Translations under genes and position numbers: made by a program
Shown here: positions 44,659 through 56,668 of the stretch, piece after piece
Layout: the number at the start of each line of letters is the position of its first letter
How positions within the stretch are numbered: position 1 is the first letter of the stretch
Assembly: GCA_014529385.2 (NCBI GenBank)
Contig: CM043953.1
Coordinates: 96,684,842 to 96,748,841 of the forward strand
Source of the DNA: Adiantum capillus-veneris
Taxonomy: Eukaryota > Streptophyta > Polypodiopsida > Polypodiales > Pteridaceae
Reading direction: 5' to 3'
Length of the DNA: 64,000 nt
Notes under the pieces: model-generated
Told to the model about the DNA's origin: nothing
Databases searched by the model: none
The model's input: only the letters and a program-made list of their open reading frames with translations

Positions 44659-47600
44659 CTATGTAGTTCTTCGCAATCGCGGGCGCCTGGATTTCCCCAG
44701 TTCAATCGCTCGGTCAATCAGTGTGCCTCTGGTGTGAGACGAGGGGGAGCTTTGCTCTGGGAGTGGCTCTTGCGGCTGTCCCGTGTCTGCTCTGAAGAAG
44801 TCTGTGATCCGTCTTTGAGACTGGTTAGCCTCGCCATTCATCAGGCTATCTCTGTGTCTACGCAGCTCGAGCAAGAACAAACCCAGACATCTCTGGTCTT
44901 CGTATCCCATGACTCTTGAGAGTGGTCCAAAACCTTCTCTGAACAAGCAATGGAAGCGGCCTCGTATCTCGTAGTAGACGGGGCAGCGACATGTATAGTG
45001 TAGCTCTGTCTCAGGTTCCATGTTACACAAGGGGTATGTCCTGTCCTCTGCTGGTACTCCGCTGTATCTCCCAGTCTCAATCCGCAACTGGTGAGAAGAT
45101 GTGCATAACTGGCCAATAGTACATCGTATCCCATGAGACAAGTGGGTATCCATGTATCTGGGTCTCGCCACAAAACCATCTTCCGTAAGCTGGAGAAGGT
45201 GTTCTTTGTAAAAATCCATCTTCGTGCCTAATTCCTGTGCTGGTTGTATCCATGTCCTTCTAGTGTCTAGCTGGGTCAGGTCTTGGCGTATGAGCTTGGT
45301 GATCTCTGACTGTGTAAGGGTGAGAGATGGTGCATCCAATGAGTAATGGAATGGTGGCTGCCGGTCTATGCTAAACCCATGTGCATGAAACCATGATGTC
45401 ATCTCCCCATACCAGCATGTTGTATCTCCTTGTATGGCTAACTGTCGAGAGGATTCAAGTGCTATGCGAGCATATCTGTCTCTAGGAAGTGCCCATGTGC
45501 GGTTTATGAAGGAGACTGATCTAGTGAGCGCCTCCACCACAAGTGGGGGGGCCGCTAGCTCTGCTCGGATAATGGCCCGTGGTACTGATGCCTTGCCTCT
45601 AATGAGCCGCGAGATCATAGAGACGAGAGGTTTCTCCATGTTCCCCCATCCATCTGAGCGACCCGTCCTCCCGTGGTGATCCAGTGAAGGTCTCCATATG
45701 TCGGTTCCATAGAGCAATGTTGAAGCCACCAAGGTGTCAGAGAGCAAGAGCTTCGTCCGGGGCTCCTGAAACTGAACCTGCGAACACATCCTCTCCAATA
45801 TACCCAATGCTGCGTGGGCTCTAGTAAGTCTGGTTTCTTCTGCTCTTCTGAGTGAGAATGTAGGTCCGCTAAAAACCACTCAAAGGTAAGTGTAAGCGTC
45901 TGTGTACTCCACAGTCTCCTGGCCGTATGTGAGTGTAGGTGCTTACCTCCTGATCCACTGTGGGGTGGTATTAAACACCATAACCTTGGTTTTACCTAGG
46001 TTGACAGACAAACCACTTTCCTGGGCAAACGTATGCAGAGCATCCAATTGACGTTGCATTCCCTCTGGGGATTCGGAGATCAACACTATGTCATCAACAT
46101 ATAACAAAAGTGGAATCCATGTCCCTGCCAACTGAGCACCTTTATCCCCATCGTTGTCAATGTAGTCAGAAATCTCATCCACATACATACCGAACAGAGT
46201 GGGAGAGAAATCTCATCCACAATGTAGTCAGAAATCTCATCCACATACATACCGAACAGAGTGGGAGAGAGCGGGCAGCCTTGCTTCACCCCAATAGTGG
46301 AATGAACCGGTCTAGAAAGTCCCTCCGGGGTGCGTACATGCCCTACTACTGATCTGTACAATGCCATGATCCCCCAAATGAGTTCTGTGGGTACTCCCAT
46401 TTCCTGTAATCTGCGCATCAGTCTAGCTCTGGGTACCGTGTCGAAAGCTTTGCAGAAGTCCACAAAGCTACAATAGATCTGTCTCCCATGAGATCTGCCT
46501 TCCTCGATGATGGCCCTGAGTGTTAGGATATGGTCAAGAGTAGAGAAGCCTCTCCTGAATCCTGCCTGCCCAGTTGCACGTATTCCTTCCCTCTCTGCCC
46601 ATCTATTCAGCTGTTGCTCAAGAATGGATGCATACAACCGTGCCAGTGTGTGCCGAATCATGATAGTGCGATAATTCCCAGGCTCCATGGGGTCTCCTGA
46701 TTTGAAGAGAGGTACGATTGTAGATAGGTTCCATGTGTCCGGTAGGCCCTCACACATGGCACGGTTAAACATAACTGCTAGAAGCTCTACTAGTAGGTCT
46801 TTGGCATGCATGAAATGCTCAGCTACTAGGCCCTCATGATCATATGCTCTCCCAGTCTTCATCCTATCAATGGATTTCTTCACCATCTCAGCAGTGAAAA
46901 AGACACATGTATGTGGGCATGGGTCGGGGGGGTTGGGGAGGGGCGGCTATTCAGGTACTGTGTACAAAGATGATGCGTACTGACCCCAGGTCTCTGTGGA
47001 GGAAATAGCAGGGGGGGGTACTGCTCATGAAAGAGCCGCCACGCCTCACACGAGTCTTGACTCAAGAATAGTTGATATAGATCCTGCTCGAGTCTAGCCA
47101 AAAAAGCCCTCTTCTTCCACCGCACCAGGCGTCGGAAGTCCATCTGTGACTGTCTGTGAGTGACGTCCCCCAACAGCACCTCCCTCTGAAGTCTGGCTCT
47201 AGTCTGGCGGCACTCCTCATCGTACCAGCTGTTCTGAGGCATGCTCCCAAATCGGCGGCTGTGCTCAGGCTGGGTGTGTGGGTATGCTTCACCTGCTGCC
47301 TCATGTAATGTATGTGTCAGTATATTAGTTAGCTCCTCCAGAGGTCGCCTCGGGTCCTCAGTGCATAGGCGTCTGTAGATTCCGTCCATGTATACAGAGT
47401 CCGTCTCCCTTGTGAATGTGTAGCGAGTAGGGGCTGCTACTCGTGGCCTGTCTGCTGCACTGAAATGGAAGGAGATGGTCATTGACACAAGAGCATGATC
47501 CACCGCCACCCCGACCGGTCTGGGCCCAACAATTAGATCCTCGATACTAGAGATGAGATTCGGTTGTGCCATGACATAGTCCACCGTGTTGGCTCCATGT

Positions 47601-48322
47601 CTGTGTGGGAAGCATGTAAAGCCTCCCGCAGCAGGAAATCTCTGTAGGCCGTTCATGATGGCCAATCCATGTGCAATGCCCATGTCTATCAGGTGTCGCC
47701 CATACTCAGTATATTCCATATCGTGTGATAGTCTAGAAAGGCCCGTCTCTGCCACCTCTATCTCTCTTAGCATCTCCTCTGAAGTATCATAAAACACTGC
47801 CTGGTGATGTGCAGTCCTAGCATTGAAGTCCCCGAGGATGATAATGTCACCGTCCCTAGAGAACTCCCATATGTCATCATCCAAAATAGAGAAAGGGGAC
47901 TGTCCTCTGGGTGGTGCATAAAATAATGTACTCGGGGGAAAGTAACAAATAGCTAGATAGAGGTATCTGCCTGTCTCTGCTTTCAGTCTCACCCACATGT
48001 ACCTAGCCTGCTCGTCCCTGCGGGCTATATGTATCAGTGGCTGCAGATCCTCTCTAAATAACATTGCCACTCCTCCCGAGCCCCGCCCTCTGTGCTCTGA
48101 GCGTGTCTTCTGTCTGTAGGCTGTCTCCCACCTATATCCACTGATGTGAGGCATGGATTGCCCAGGGGCCTGGTGTGTCTCAAAGTAAAAGATGATGTCT
48201 CTTCCAGTAAAGCTATCCTCAAAAGCACCCACATCAAGACGCAGAGATCCATTGCAGTTCCAGGCAGCCACTTTTGAGTGTGGTCCCATAAGTCTCCCAC
48301 CATCATGTGGAGCGTCGCTCAA
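44659..48322 (-). pseudogene. LINE-A ORF2: endonuclease, reverse transcriptase and C-terminal zinc motif, frameshifted
   Basis: Endonuclease occupies 48322-46880, with AAWNCNGSLRL, the acidic ETHQAP, IILGDFNARTAHH, ANTVDYVMAQP and the terminal VDHALVSMTISF. The catalytic residues appear complete. The first ATG is at 48289. A frame change near 46895 leads to reverse transcriptase (46886-46086) with FKSGDPMEPGNYRTIM, CSFVDFCKAFDTVPRARL and IGVKQGCPLSPTLFGMYVDE. A 62-bp duplication then shifts the frame, and 46188-45943 carries LLLYVDDIVLISE. A last break near 45940 precedes 45879-44659. That part holds the thumb and tail with a CX9HX4C-like zinc motif (CNMEPETELHYTCRC) and a basic end. With only three or four lesions in 3.7 kb, this is the youngest-looking LINE here. 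Confidence 0.9.
46158..46281 (-). repeat. 62-bp tandem duplication in LINE-A reverse transcriptase
   Basis: The stretch CAATGTAGTCAGAAATCTCA and what follows occurs at 46158 and again at 46220 (offset 62). Because 62 is not a multiple of three it shifts the reverse transcriptase frame just before YVDD. Confidence 0.95.
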
Positions 48323-48325
48323 GTA

Positions 48326-49199
48326 TTACCACTTTTTTCCGTCTCGGTAAAAAGCCATCTTGCCTTTTCCCCTTGCCGCTCTAATCTCCAGCATTACCTC
48401 CTGCATATGAGCGATCTGCGAGAGGGTGAGATCATCCCCAAGAAAGATGCCAGTCTCTTTAAGAGTTGGTCTTTTCTTCAAGAATGACTTCTTTGCTTCC
48501 ATGGTGGGAAAACGGAGGATGAGTGCTCTTTCTTTTGAGGTTTCTCCACTGCCTCCATTTTTCTTTATGTTGCACACTCTCCATGCCCTTGTGTGTGTCG
48601 GCTCATGAATCCCCATCAAGGCTGTGAGTTCTTTTACTTCTTCCTCCACATTGCCTGTCTTTAAGACCGCAAATTCTCACATGTAAGGCGCGCACCCTTC
48701 TCCTCTGCTCCTCCTCTAGTGTCTGGTTAATCATGTTGTTGGGTGTGGATGTGGGCGTTATCTCCTTGTCTTTCCCTTTCTTGGCCACCTTGATCCATTT
48801 CTTGGCTTCGTCCGCCTTCTGTTGGGTTTTGGTAAGAACATCCACCCAAGAAGTCATCATTTCTTTGTGTTGTTCTTCTCCCTCTTTGATAGCCCGTACT
48901 TGTTCCTTGATCGTGTTGATTTCTTCAATTACTGACGGTTGCAGTTCGCCCTCTTCCAGTGTGTTTCTTGATCGTACTTCGGCGAGTTCTTTCTTGAGTG
49001 ACGTGATCTCTTCCTCTTGGGTCGTCACTCGGTCTTCCAGCGTGCTTATCTTGCTCTCTTGGATCAGAACACGTCCGTCGAGAATGTTTATTCAGCCCCA
49101 GAGATTGCGGTTCATCTTGGTGATGGTCTCCGTCATTTCCTCTTTGCATTTTCGAATGGCATCCTCTAGGGGGTCGGCTTTTTCGTTCGTCTTCCTCAT
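48326..49199 (-). pseudogene. LINE-A ORF1: coiled-coil and RRM-like nucleic-acid-binding protein
   Basis: The likely start is ATG 49199 (MRKTNEKADPLEDAIRKCKE). A TGA near 49097 interrupts it. A long heptad-rich coiled coil follows (ISTLEDRVTTQEEEITSLKK, then VIEEINTIKEQVRAIKEGEE). Next is RVRALHVRICGLKDR, the first strand of an RRM-like domain. After a one-base shift near 48655 come EEVKELTALMG, RALILRFPTMEAKKSFLKK and a basic end at MAFYRDGKKW. The terminating TAA (48328-48326) is in the same frame as ORF2, which continues one codon later. LINE ORF1 proteins form trimers through the coil and bind element RNA. Confidence 0.75.
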
Positions 49200-49347
49200 G
49201 TTTGATCGCCGTCCGCAAGGAGGTTAGATGCGCGTGTGCACCCACTCTAGCAGCGGGCGCGGCACTGAATGTACATGTGCACCCACACTGACGGCAATCG
49301 CGACGAGTGGCGGAGCGCGAGGCGGTGTGGCCAGGTGCCCTCAGTAT

Positions 49348-49350
<3 letters not shown>

Positions 49351-49428
<78 letters not shown>
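49351..49428 (+). repeat. (GA)n tract between LINE-A and LINE-B
   Basis: A 78-bp GA run is followed by AAGCAGCCCGGGGGGAGGGG. The same arrangement (GA tract then AAGCAGCCGGGG) recurs at 50072-50125, on the other side of LINE-B. Confidence 0.95.
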
Positions 49429-49430
<2 letters not shown>

Positions 49431-49449
49431 CAGCCCGGGGGGAGGGGAG

Positions 49450-50071
49450 AGAAATGAAATGAAATGTTATATTAACGTCTTCAAAAGGCCAAAATGACCT
49501 ATGAGACCAATCAGTTACAAAATAGTGAATCTAATACCATGTCTGGGTACAAAAGAACTAGAAAAGAACTAGAAGTGGAACAAAATACTACTACTACTAC
49601 TACAATCTAAAACTATGTGGGTGTAGCAGCTGATACAATAGGTACCCGGTAAACTAGATGTAACAGTGTGTGAAACAAAGATGGAAGAAATGGTGAGGAT
49701 CCATCCTCATCTGCACTCTGGATGTCGAGAGAGTATGGCTCGAATCTTCTGTTGTAGTCTCCGTCGATGCTGTGAAGCTCCTCTCCTCAGTCGCGGTCGT
49801 CTGTATCTCTGTAGCTCCAATGCTCGGTCGATGAGAGTGCCAGTTGTGGTCGAATGAGTGTGGGACGAGCTCTGCAGTGGTGGCTGCTCCTCTGGCTGTC
49901 CCATATCTAGTGAAAAGAAATCTGTAATGTGTCTCTGGGACTGCCTCTCTCTAGCTCTCCCCAGTAAAGTGTCTCTATACCTGTGTAACTCAAGTAGATA
50001 TAGTCCAAGACATCTCTGATCCTCATAACTCATGACCCTAGATAGAGGACCAAAACCCTCTCTGAATAAGC
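49450..50071 (-). mobile_element. LINE-B: 5'-truncated LINE-A relative
   Basis: Minus-strand 50071-49707 encodes the C-terminal end of ORF2 (FREGFGPLSRVMSYEDQRCL, RHITDFFSLDMGQPEE, GTLIDRALELQRYRRPRLRR), matching LINE-A at 44.66-44.95 kb. It is followed by the 3' untranslated region with hairpin 49486-49500 (AGGTCA-TTT-TGGCCT on the LINE strand) and the end CATTTCATTTCATTT. It is bracketed by two copies of (GA)n plus AAGCAGCC-GGGG, which look like a target-site duplication. It is about 620 bp long, and its coding part is open. Confidence 0.88.
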
Positions 50072-50125
50072 AGAGAGAGAGAGGGAGAGAGAGTGAGAGA
50101 GAGAGAGAGAGAAGCAGCCGGGGGG
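50072..50125 (+). repeat. (GA)n plus AAGCAGCCGGGG: right copy of LINE-B target duplication
   Basis: A slightly interrupted GA run (50072-50112) is followed by AGCAGCC and a G tract, repeating the arrangement at 49351-49445. The match suggests the target was a GA microsatellite with this G-rich neighbour. Confidence 0.75.

Positions 50126-51473
<1,348 letters not shown>

Positions 51474-51513
<40 letters not shown>
51474..51513 (+). repeat. (GA)n tract at the 5' edge of LINE-C
   Basis: A 40-bp GA run starts inside the sequence ATGATGTCA of the truncated LINE and ends at GCATGGAACGG. Confidence 0.95.
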
Positions 51514-51514
<1 letters not shown>

Positions 51515-53763
51515 ATGGAACGGCGGAGTTCCGAGCTAAGACACAGTGGCCCCAAAGACTATCGCCCCTTCCGGTATTTCTTTATTATTATGCTCGCAAA
51601 ATTTCACAAATCAAACACTTAGTTCACACTGAACACCAAGGTGCAAATATTCAATCTAGTCATCTCATCATGTCTAGAACTCTTGATGCGCCTAGATCTC
51701 TATGTAGCCATCTCATTCTTTACGTTCTAGATCGGAGCTCTTGATATTCCGGCGTAGCAACATTAGCCATCACACCTAGACTGCACTGATCTTAAACGGG
51801 CGTCTCAATGCACTAAAATTACATATCCAGGCAATCTCACCCAATTAGGAATACTCAATGGTTGGCACATCACAATGCAACACAAATGCTCACATATGCA
51901 TGTTACAAGACAATGAACACCGCCGCTAAGCACTCTCCCAAAACAAACGGTCTACAACATGAAGCTACTCGACGACTACCTCATCACTCCCCCCACAAAG
52001 AACCTAAAATGGTCCGGGCCATGAGCTTAGAGGACTGATACAATCAAGCGCTCCTCATACCGCACCCTACGTCGCTTAGAGGTTTCAAGCCTAAAACTCT
52101 AACGCTCCCCAAACATTCCGTCTGCATCGTTCAGAGGTGTTCCAACGTACAACAAAACGCTCGCCAGACATCCCGTCTGCGTCATTCCGAGATTTTCAAG
52201 CATACAACAAAACGCTTTCTAGACATCGATCTGCAGATTGGCTCCATTCTTCAGTGGCTTGAGACTTCAGCAGTTTGTGACACTAAACCCTAAGGAGCAG
52301 AAGAAGTTTTACCGACTTACAAAACTTCACCGAGTGGCCTATTTTTAAAGAAGAGTTCCCACCAACTTAGGGGACCCCGTTTGATGGGGCCCAATTCACT
52401 TAAAGACATTAAAGATCAAGCCAGCACACACCAACACACACACAAACACAAGTCTTGCGTAAAAACTTGATGACATGGCAGTTGTACGGACACCCGCGAC
52501 TTGCACTGATAACGTGGCAGCATGTACACACTTTCGCGAATTGCACTGCTAACGTGGCAGGTGTACGGATTTCCATAATTTACGCTAACAGCTTTTGGGC
52601 GCCAGCTTTTGAACCATATGTTTTTAGAACTTGATGCTTTTCATGTGAACTGCTTTTAGAGACCAAGGGCCTTTAAATATGACCCATGGGCTTTCACATT
52701 GACAATCTACCACGAAAGATGTAGAGCAAAGCCATGGGAGTTGTAGTTTGATGAAGCAATATAAAGAAATACCGAAAGAGGCACCAGGGTTTGGGGTCAA
52801 TGCCCTCTTGGGGTGTAACTCTGCGTCTCGTGTGTCGTGCATCTCTTTCAATTCGGTTGTTATCTTGTTCAGTCCGTCTTTCGTTGGCACGTGGTGCTCA
52901 TCCTTTTACAACAACAGTTTGACATTTCTTTGAAGCCTCCAAGGTACGAAAGGCGGCGTCTTCTCTGAAAAGGTAATGCAGAGACATGGTGGTCAACTCT
53001 GGAGAAGAAAGGTAATGCAAGACATGGTGGTCGACCCTACTCTTGAACAAGGAAGCACCCAAGAAGAAGCATACCGGTCCTACCAAAGAGCAGACAAAGC
53101 AAGATGGTGCTTCCAAATTTCACCATAAGTTTTTGTCGTTTTTCGGGAGAGAGAAATGCAAGGAAAGCAAAGACATGGTGGTCGGCCCAGCTGTTGCACA
53201 AGGAAGCACCCAAAAAGAATCATACCGGTCCTACCAACGAGCAAAAAGAGCACCATGGCGCTTCCAAATTTCACCATAAGTTTTTGTTGTTTTTCGAGAG
53301 AGAAAAATACAAGAAAACCTTTGCAGTTTTTACAACAGTTTGATAACAACTATGACATGGGGAATTACTCAGAAGAATCAAAGTTCTTTTTTGTCATTGC
53401 TTTGCTCAGAGGAGGCACTGCTATGCAGTGGCGGATGCCTATAGCTACCAAGCGGCACACTCCAAGGACTTGGCAAGCTGTCAAGAAAATTTTACATGAC
53501 ATTTGACATCTTTCTTCGGAGTGCAGCTTGCAGCAGAGGGGTATACCGAAACGCTTGCCATGGAAACCCTAGAGATTGCAACCTCAAATTTCTCAACATC
53601 TCCCTTCAGATGTCTCTCCTCGAGCCGATAACCTTGGAGGCCCAGTGTGATTGCTATAGCTTTGGATTTGCATCACCGCTACGAGAACACTGTTTCTCCA
53701 AGCTAGTTTCGACCATTCAAGAGCCTATAGACCATGCTGCGATCGCCTACAACCTTCTGGAGT
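51514..53763. other. Stretch without a supported host gene
   Basis: AT-rich to mixed sequence. A 151-bp tandem duplication lies at 53021-53322. Directly after it, 53340-53507 (+) encodes a gag-like string (FFFVIALLRGGTAMQW, RTWQAVKKIL) that could be a Ty3/gypsy gag scrap. No THO2 exon is recognised, although this would lie in the THO2 intron. Confidence 0.5.
53021..53322 (+). repeat. 151-bp tandem duplication
   Basis: Two copies (53021-53171 and 53172-53322) each contain GACATGGTGGTCG, GGAAGCACCCAA, CATACCGGTCCTACCAA and TTCACCATAAGTTTTTGT. They differ by scattered substitutions. A short partial copy begins at 52983. Confidence 0.9.
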
Positions 53764-53862
53764 TTCAAATATCTCAGAATACATTTGACAACTTCCCAAT
53801 GCGCTTTGCCAGGATTCGACATGTATAACAACTCCCACTGCATAAGCAATGTTAAGACGAGT

Positions 53863-54125
53863 TGATGAGCGCGTGGCAGTGTGTGCAAGTGATAGAGCAC
53901 ACGAAGATGTGCACGCCTTGAGGCTTGAAGCGGAGACACTGTGCTGCACAAGGGAAGCGCTAGCAGAACGAAGAGGGAGAGAGAGAGACAGCTCAAGTTT
54001 TTGGGGAAAACTCAATAAGTGAGTTTCGGGTTTTCCCACTTTTATTATAAGTGACCTTTAAAAAATGTGTCCAGACAAAGTATAAAAATGTACAAAATGG
54101 GATTATTTAGGCCTTTAACCCAACA
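53863..54125 (-). repeat. 3' LTR of copia-3
   Basis: On + it runs TGATGAGCGCG to TTTAACCCAACA and pairs with 59112-59395. The polypurine tract on the minus strand is AAGTGGGAGGT (54136-54126), directly before the LTR. Confidence 0.92.
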
Positions 54126-54160
54126 ACCTCCCACTTAAAGGCATAAATGGCGCCTTTAAG

Positions 54161-56656
54161 TTAACCAACTCCCACTAGCTGTATGCAATGCTCATGTTGA
54201 GAATTAGCGAGACTCTTGGTGAGAACATCTGCAAGGTTATCCTGTGTATGGATCTTAGTCAAGTTGACTAGACCATCCTCCAATACCTGTAGTATGAAGT
54301 GGTACCGCACATCTATGTGTTTGGTACGCACATGAAACATGGCATTTTTTACTAAATAGACAGCACTCTGGCTATCACAACCCAACACGGGTGTATGAGC
54401 AGGCATGCCAAGTTCTTCTGCAAGTCTGTCCAACCAAATGGCCTCTTTTGCTGAAGCCTCTGTGGCTTAAATATATTCAACCTCAGTAGTACTCAATGCC
54501 ACAATTTTCTGTAACCTAGAACACCAACAGACTGCACCACCAGCAAGGGCAAATACATATCCCACTGGTAGATTTCTTGGTATCCATGTCACCTGCCATG
54601 TCTGCATCACAACATCCCTGCAACTTTTATGTCACTTTTGCCATAACAGATACACTTTGATTGTGTACCTTTCAAATATCTCAGAATGCATTTAACAGCT
54701 TCCCAATGCGCTTTGCCAGGATTCGACATGTATCGACTAACAACTCCCACTGCATAAGCAATGTCGGGACGAGTGGCAACCATAGCATACATAAGAGAAC
54801 CACAAGCTGATGCATAAGGGATTCCCTTCATTGCTTTCAATGCCACCTCATCCTTTGGGCAATCTGCTTTGCTAAGCTTAGTGTATGGAGGTAAAGGTAC
54901 TCCAAGAGGCTTAGCATCAGCCATATTAAACATGTCAAGTACTTTTGCAATGTACCTTTCTTGAGATAAAAACAGCAATTTCAACTTTCTATTCCTTTTA
55001 ATACGCATGCCCAAAATATGCTCTGCATCACCCAAATCCTTCATAACAAATGTTGAATTTAGCTTACGTTTCAGAGCATCAAGACTAGTCTTATGTTTCC
55101 CGGCAAGTAGCATGTCATCAACATAGAGAACAAGTATGATGGGACTACCATCTTCATCCCTTTTCGTATACAAACAATGATCTGCATGGCTACGTTAAAA
55201 GCCTTGAGACAGTATAAAAGTGTCAAACTTCTTATACCACTACCGTGATAATTGTCTCAAACCATACAGAGCTCTTTTCAGTTTGCATACAAGTTCCTCA
55301 CATGTAGGAACTACAAAACCTTTAGGCTGTTTCATGTATATGTCCTCTTCAATGTCACCATGCAAAAACGTTGTCTTTACATCCATTTGATTCAATTCCA
55401 AATCAAGCACCACAACGAGAGCAAAAAGGACACGTAAAGTTGTAAGCTTGACAACGGGAGAAAAGATTTCTTGAAAATCAATTCCTTCTTTCTGTGCATA
55501 TCCTTTTGCAACCAATCTTGCCTTGTACTTGGGTTTTCATCCACAATCTTAATCTTGTATACCCATTTGTTAGGAAGAGCATTTCTCCCTTTAGGCAATG
55601 GCACAAGATCCCAAGTATCATTTGCATACAAGGATTTCATTTCCTCTTGCATTGCAAGCTCCCACTTACTGCTTGACTTCCATGTCTTTGCCTCTTTGTA
55701 CGTAAGAGGCTCTCCCTCATCAGCCAACATAATGTAATGCAAAGAGGGATCATATCTACTCACAGTCCGTCTTGGACGAGTAGACCGCCTCACCAAATGA
55801 TCCACATTATCCGGTAATGGGTCTACATCAGGTGGCATAATAAAATCATCAACAATGGGCTGCTATACACCATTCTCAGCATTGTTTCGTGGCTGCAAAT
55901 GCCCTTCAAGAGCCTCAATATGCTGTCAAAAATCATCTGGCTTAAACACCACTGGATCATCTACATTTTCAGCCATATGTGGTGCATCCTGGGGGTCAAA
56001 AATAGGCCTAACAGGTGGCTGGTCATGCTGGAATTTGACCCTTTTATGGTCATGCTTTGAGGCACAATTGTTTTGAAGCAGCCTTGCCTCATTAAAAACA
56101 ACATCCCGGCTGCGTATAACCCTTTTGAGCTGAGGTAACCAAATCCTGTAACCCATTTCGCCTTCTTCACCATATCCCATGAAAAGGCCTTTAATGGATT
56201 TGGCATCTAGTTTACTCCTCAACTCGGGTCTGACATGCACAAAAGCCTCGCAACCAAAAATGCGTAAGTGATCATATGAAGCAGGCTTGCAAACCAAACC
56301 TCTTCAGGGATGTCACCTTTCAAAGACATGTGAGGGGATCGATTGCATATATGCACTGCAGTTTTCAAAGCTTCTCCCCAAAATCCATGAGAGAGATTAG
56401 CTGTAGACAGCATGCATCTCACCCTCTCACAAAGTGTCCTATTAAATCTTTCAACCACACTATTAGAAGAGGGGTTGTATGGCACAGTAAGCTCCCCCTT
56501 AATGCCCAAATTTTCACAAAATTGGTTAAATTCAGCACTTGAGAACTCTCCCCCATTGTCTGTACGCAAGCATTTTAGCTTTCTACCTGTTTGGGTGGTC
56601 ACCAATGCATGAAATCTCTTAAACGCAGTAAAGGCTTCATCCTTAGATTTAAGCAA
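54161..56656 (-). pseudogene. copia-3 pol, second half: integrase, reverse transcriptase, RNase H
   Basis: After a stop near 56667 the integrase core resumes (LRTDNGGEFSSAEF, YNPSSNSVVERFNRTL, GFWGEALKTAVHICNRSPH). It continues in 56297-55926 (YDHLRIFGCEAFVHV, GLFMGYGEEGEMGYR). The reverse transcriptase spans 55838-55392, 55515-55240 and 55173-54607, with SLYANDTWDLVPLPKGR, KGYAQKEGIDFQEIFSPV, FLHGDIEEDIYMKQPKGF, ALYGLRQ and catalytic VLYVDDMLLAGK, then AYAVGVVSRYMSNPGKAHW. RNase H ends in 54433-54161 (VLGCDSQSAVYLVKN, RTKHIDVRYHFI, NLADVLTKSLA). The stops and frame changes are at about 56280, 55860, 55530, 55240 and 54605. All catalytic motifs remain readable, as expected for a once-active copy. 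Confidence 0.9.
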
Positions 56657-56668
56657 ATAAACCCAAAT

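Larger units (their letters stand above)
44315..49350 (-). mobile_element. LINE-A: near full-length non-LTR retrotransposon
   Basis: About 5.0 kb on the minus strand: a short leader (49350-49200), ORF1 (49199-48326), ORF2 (about 48322-44659) and a 3' untranslated region ending in a hairpin, AATATAACATTTCATTT and a short CTCTCTC. A (GA)n tract of 78 bp abuts its 5' end. It is a different family from LINE-1/2 (YVDD not YADD, different C-terminus) but shares the terminal hairpin. LINE-B and LINE-C are relatives. Confidence 0.9.

Noticed and set aside
52660-52710. A further LINE 3' end (AAATATGACCCATGGG resembles the LINE-1 tail region)
   Set aside because: The hairpin partner and the CT tail are absent. 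The resemblance is too short.
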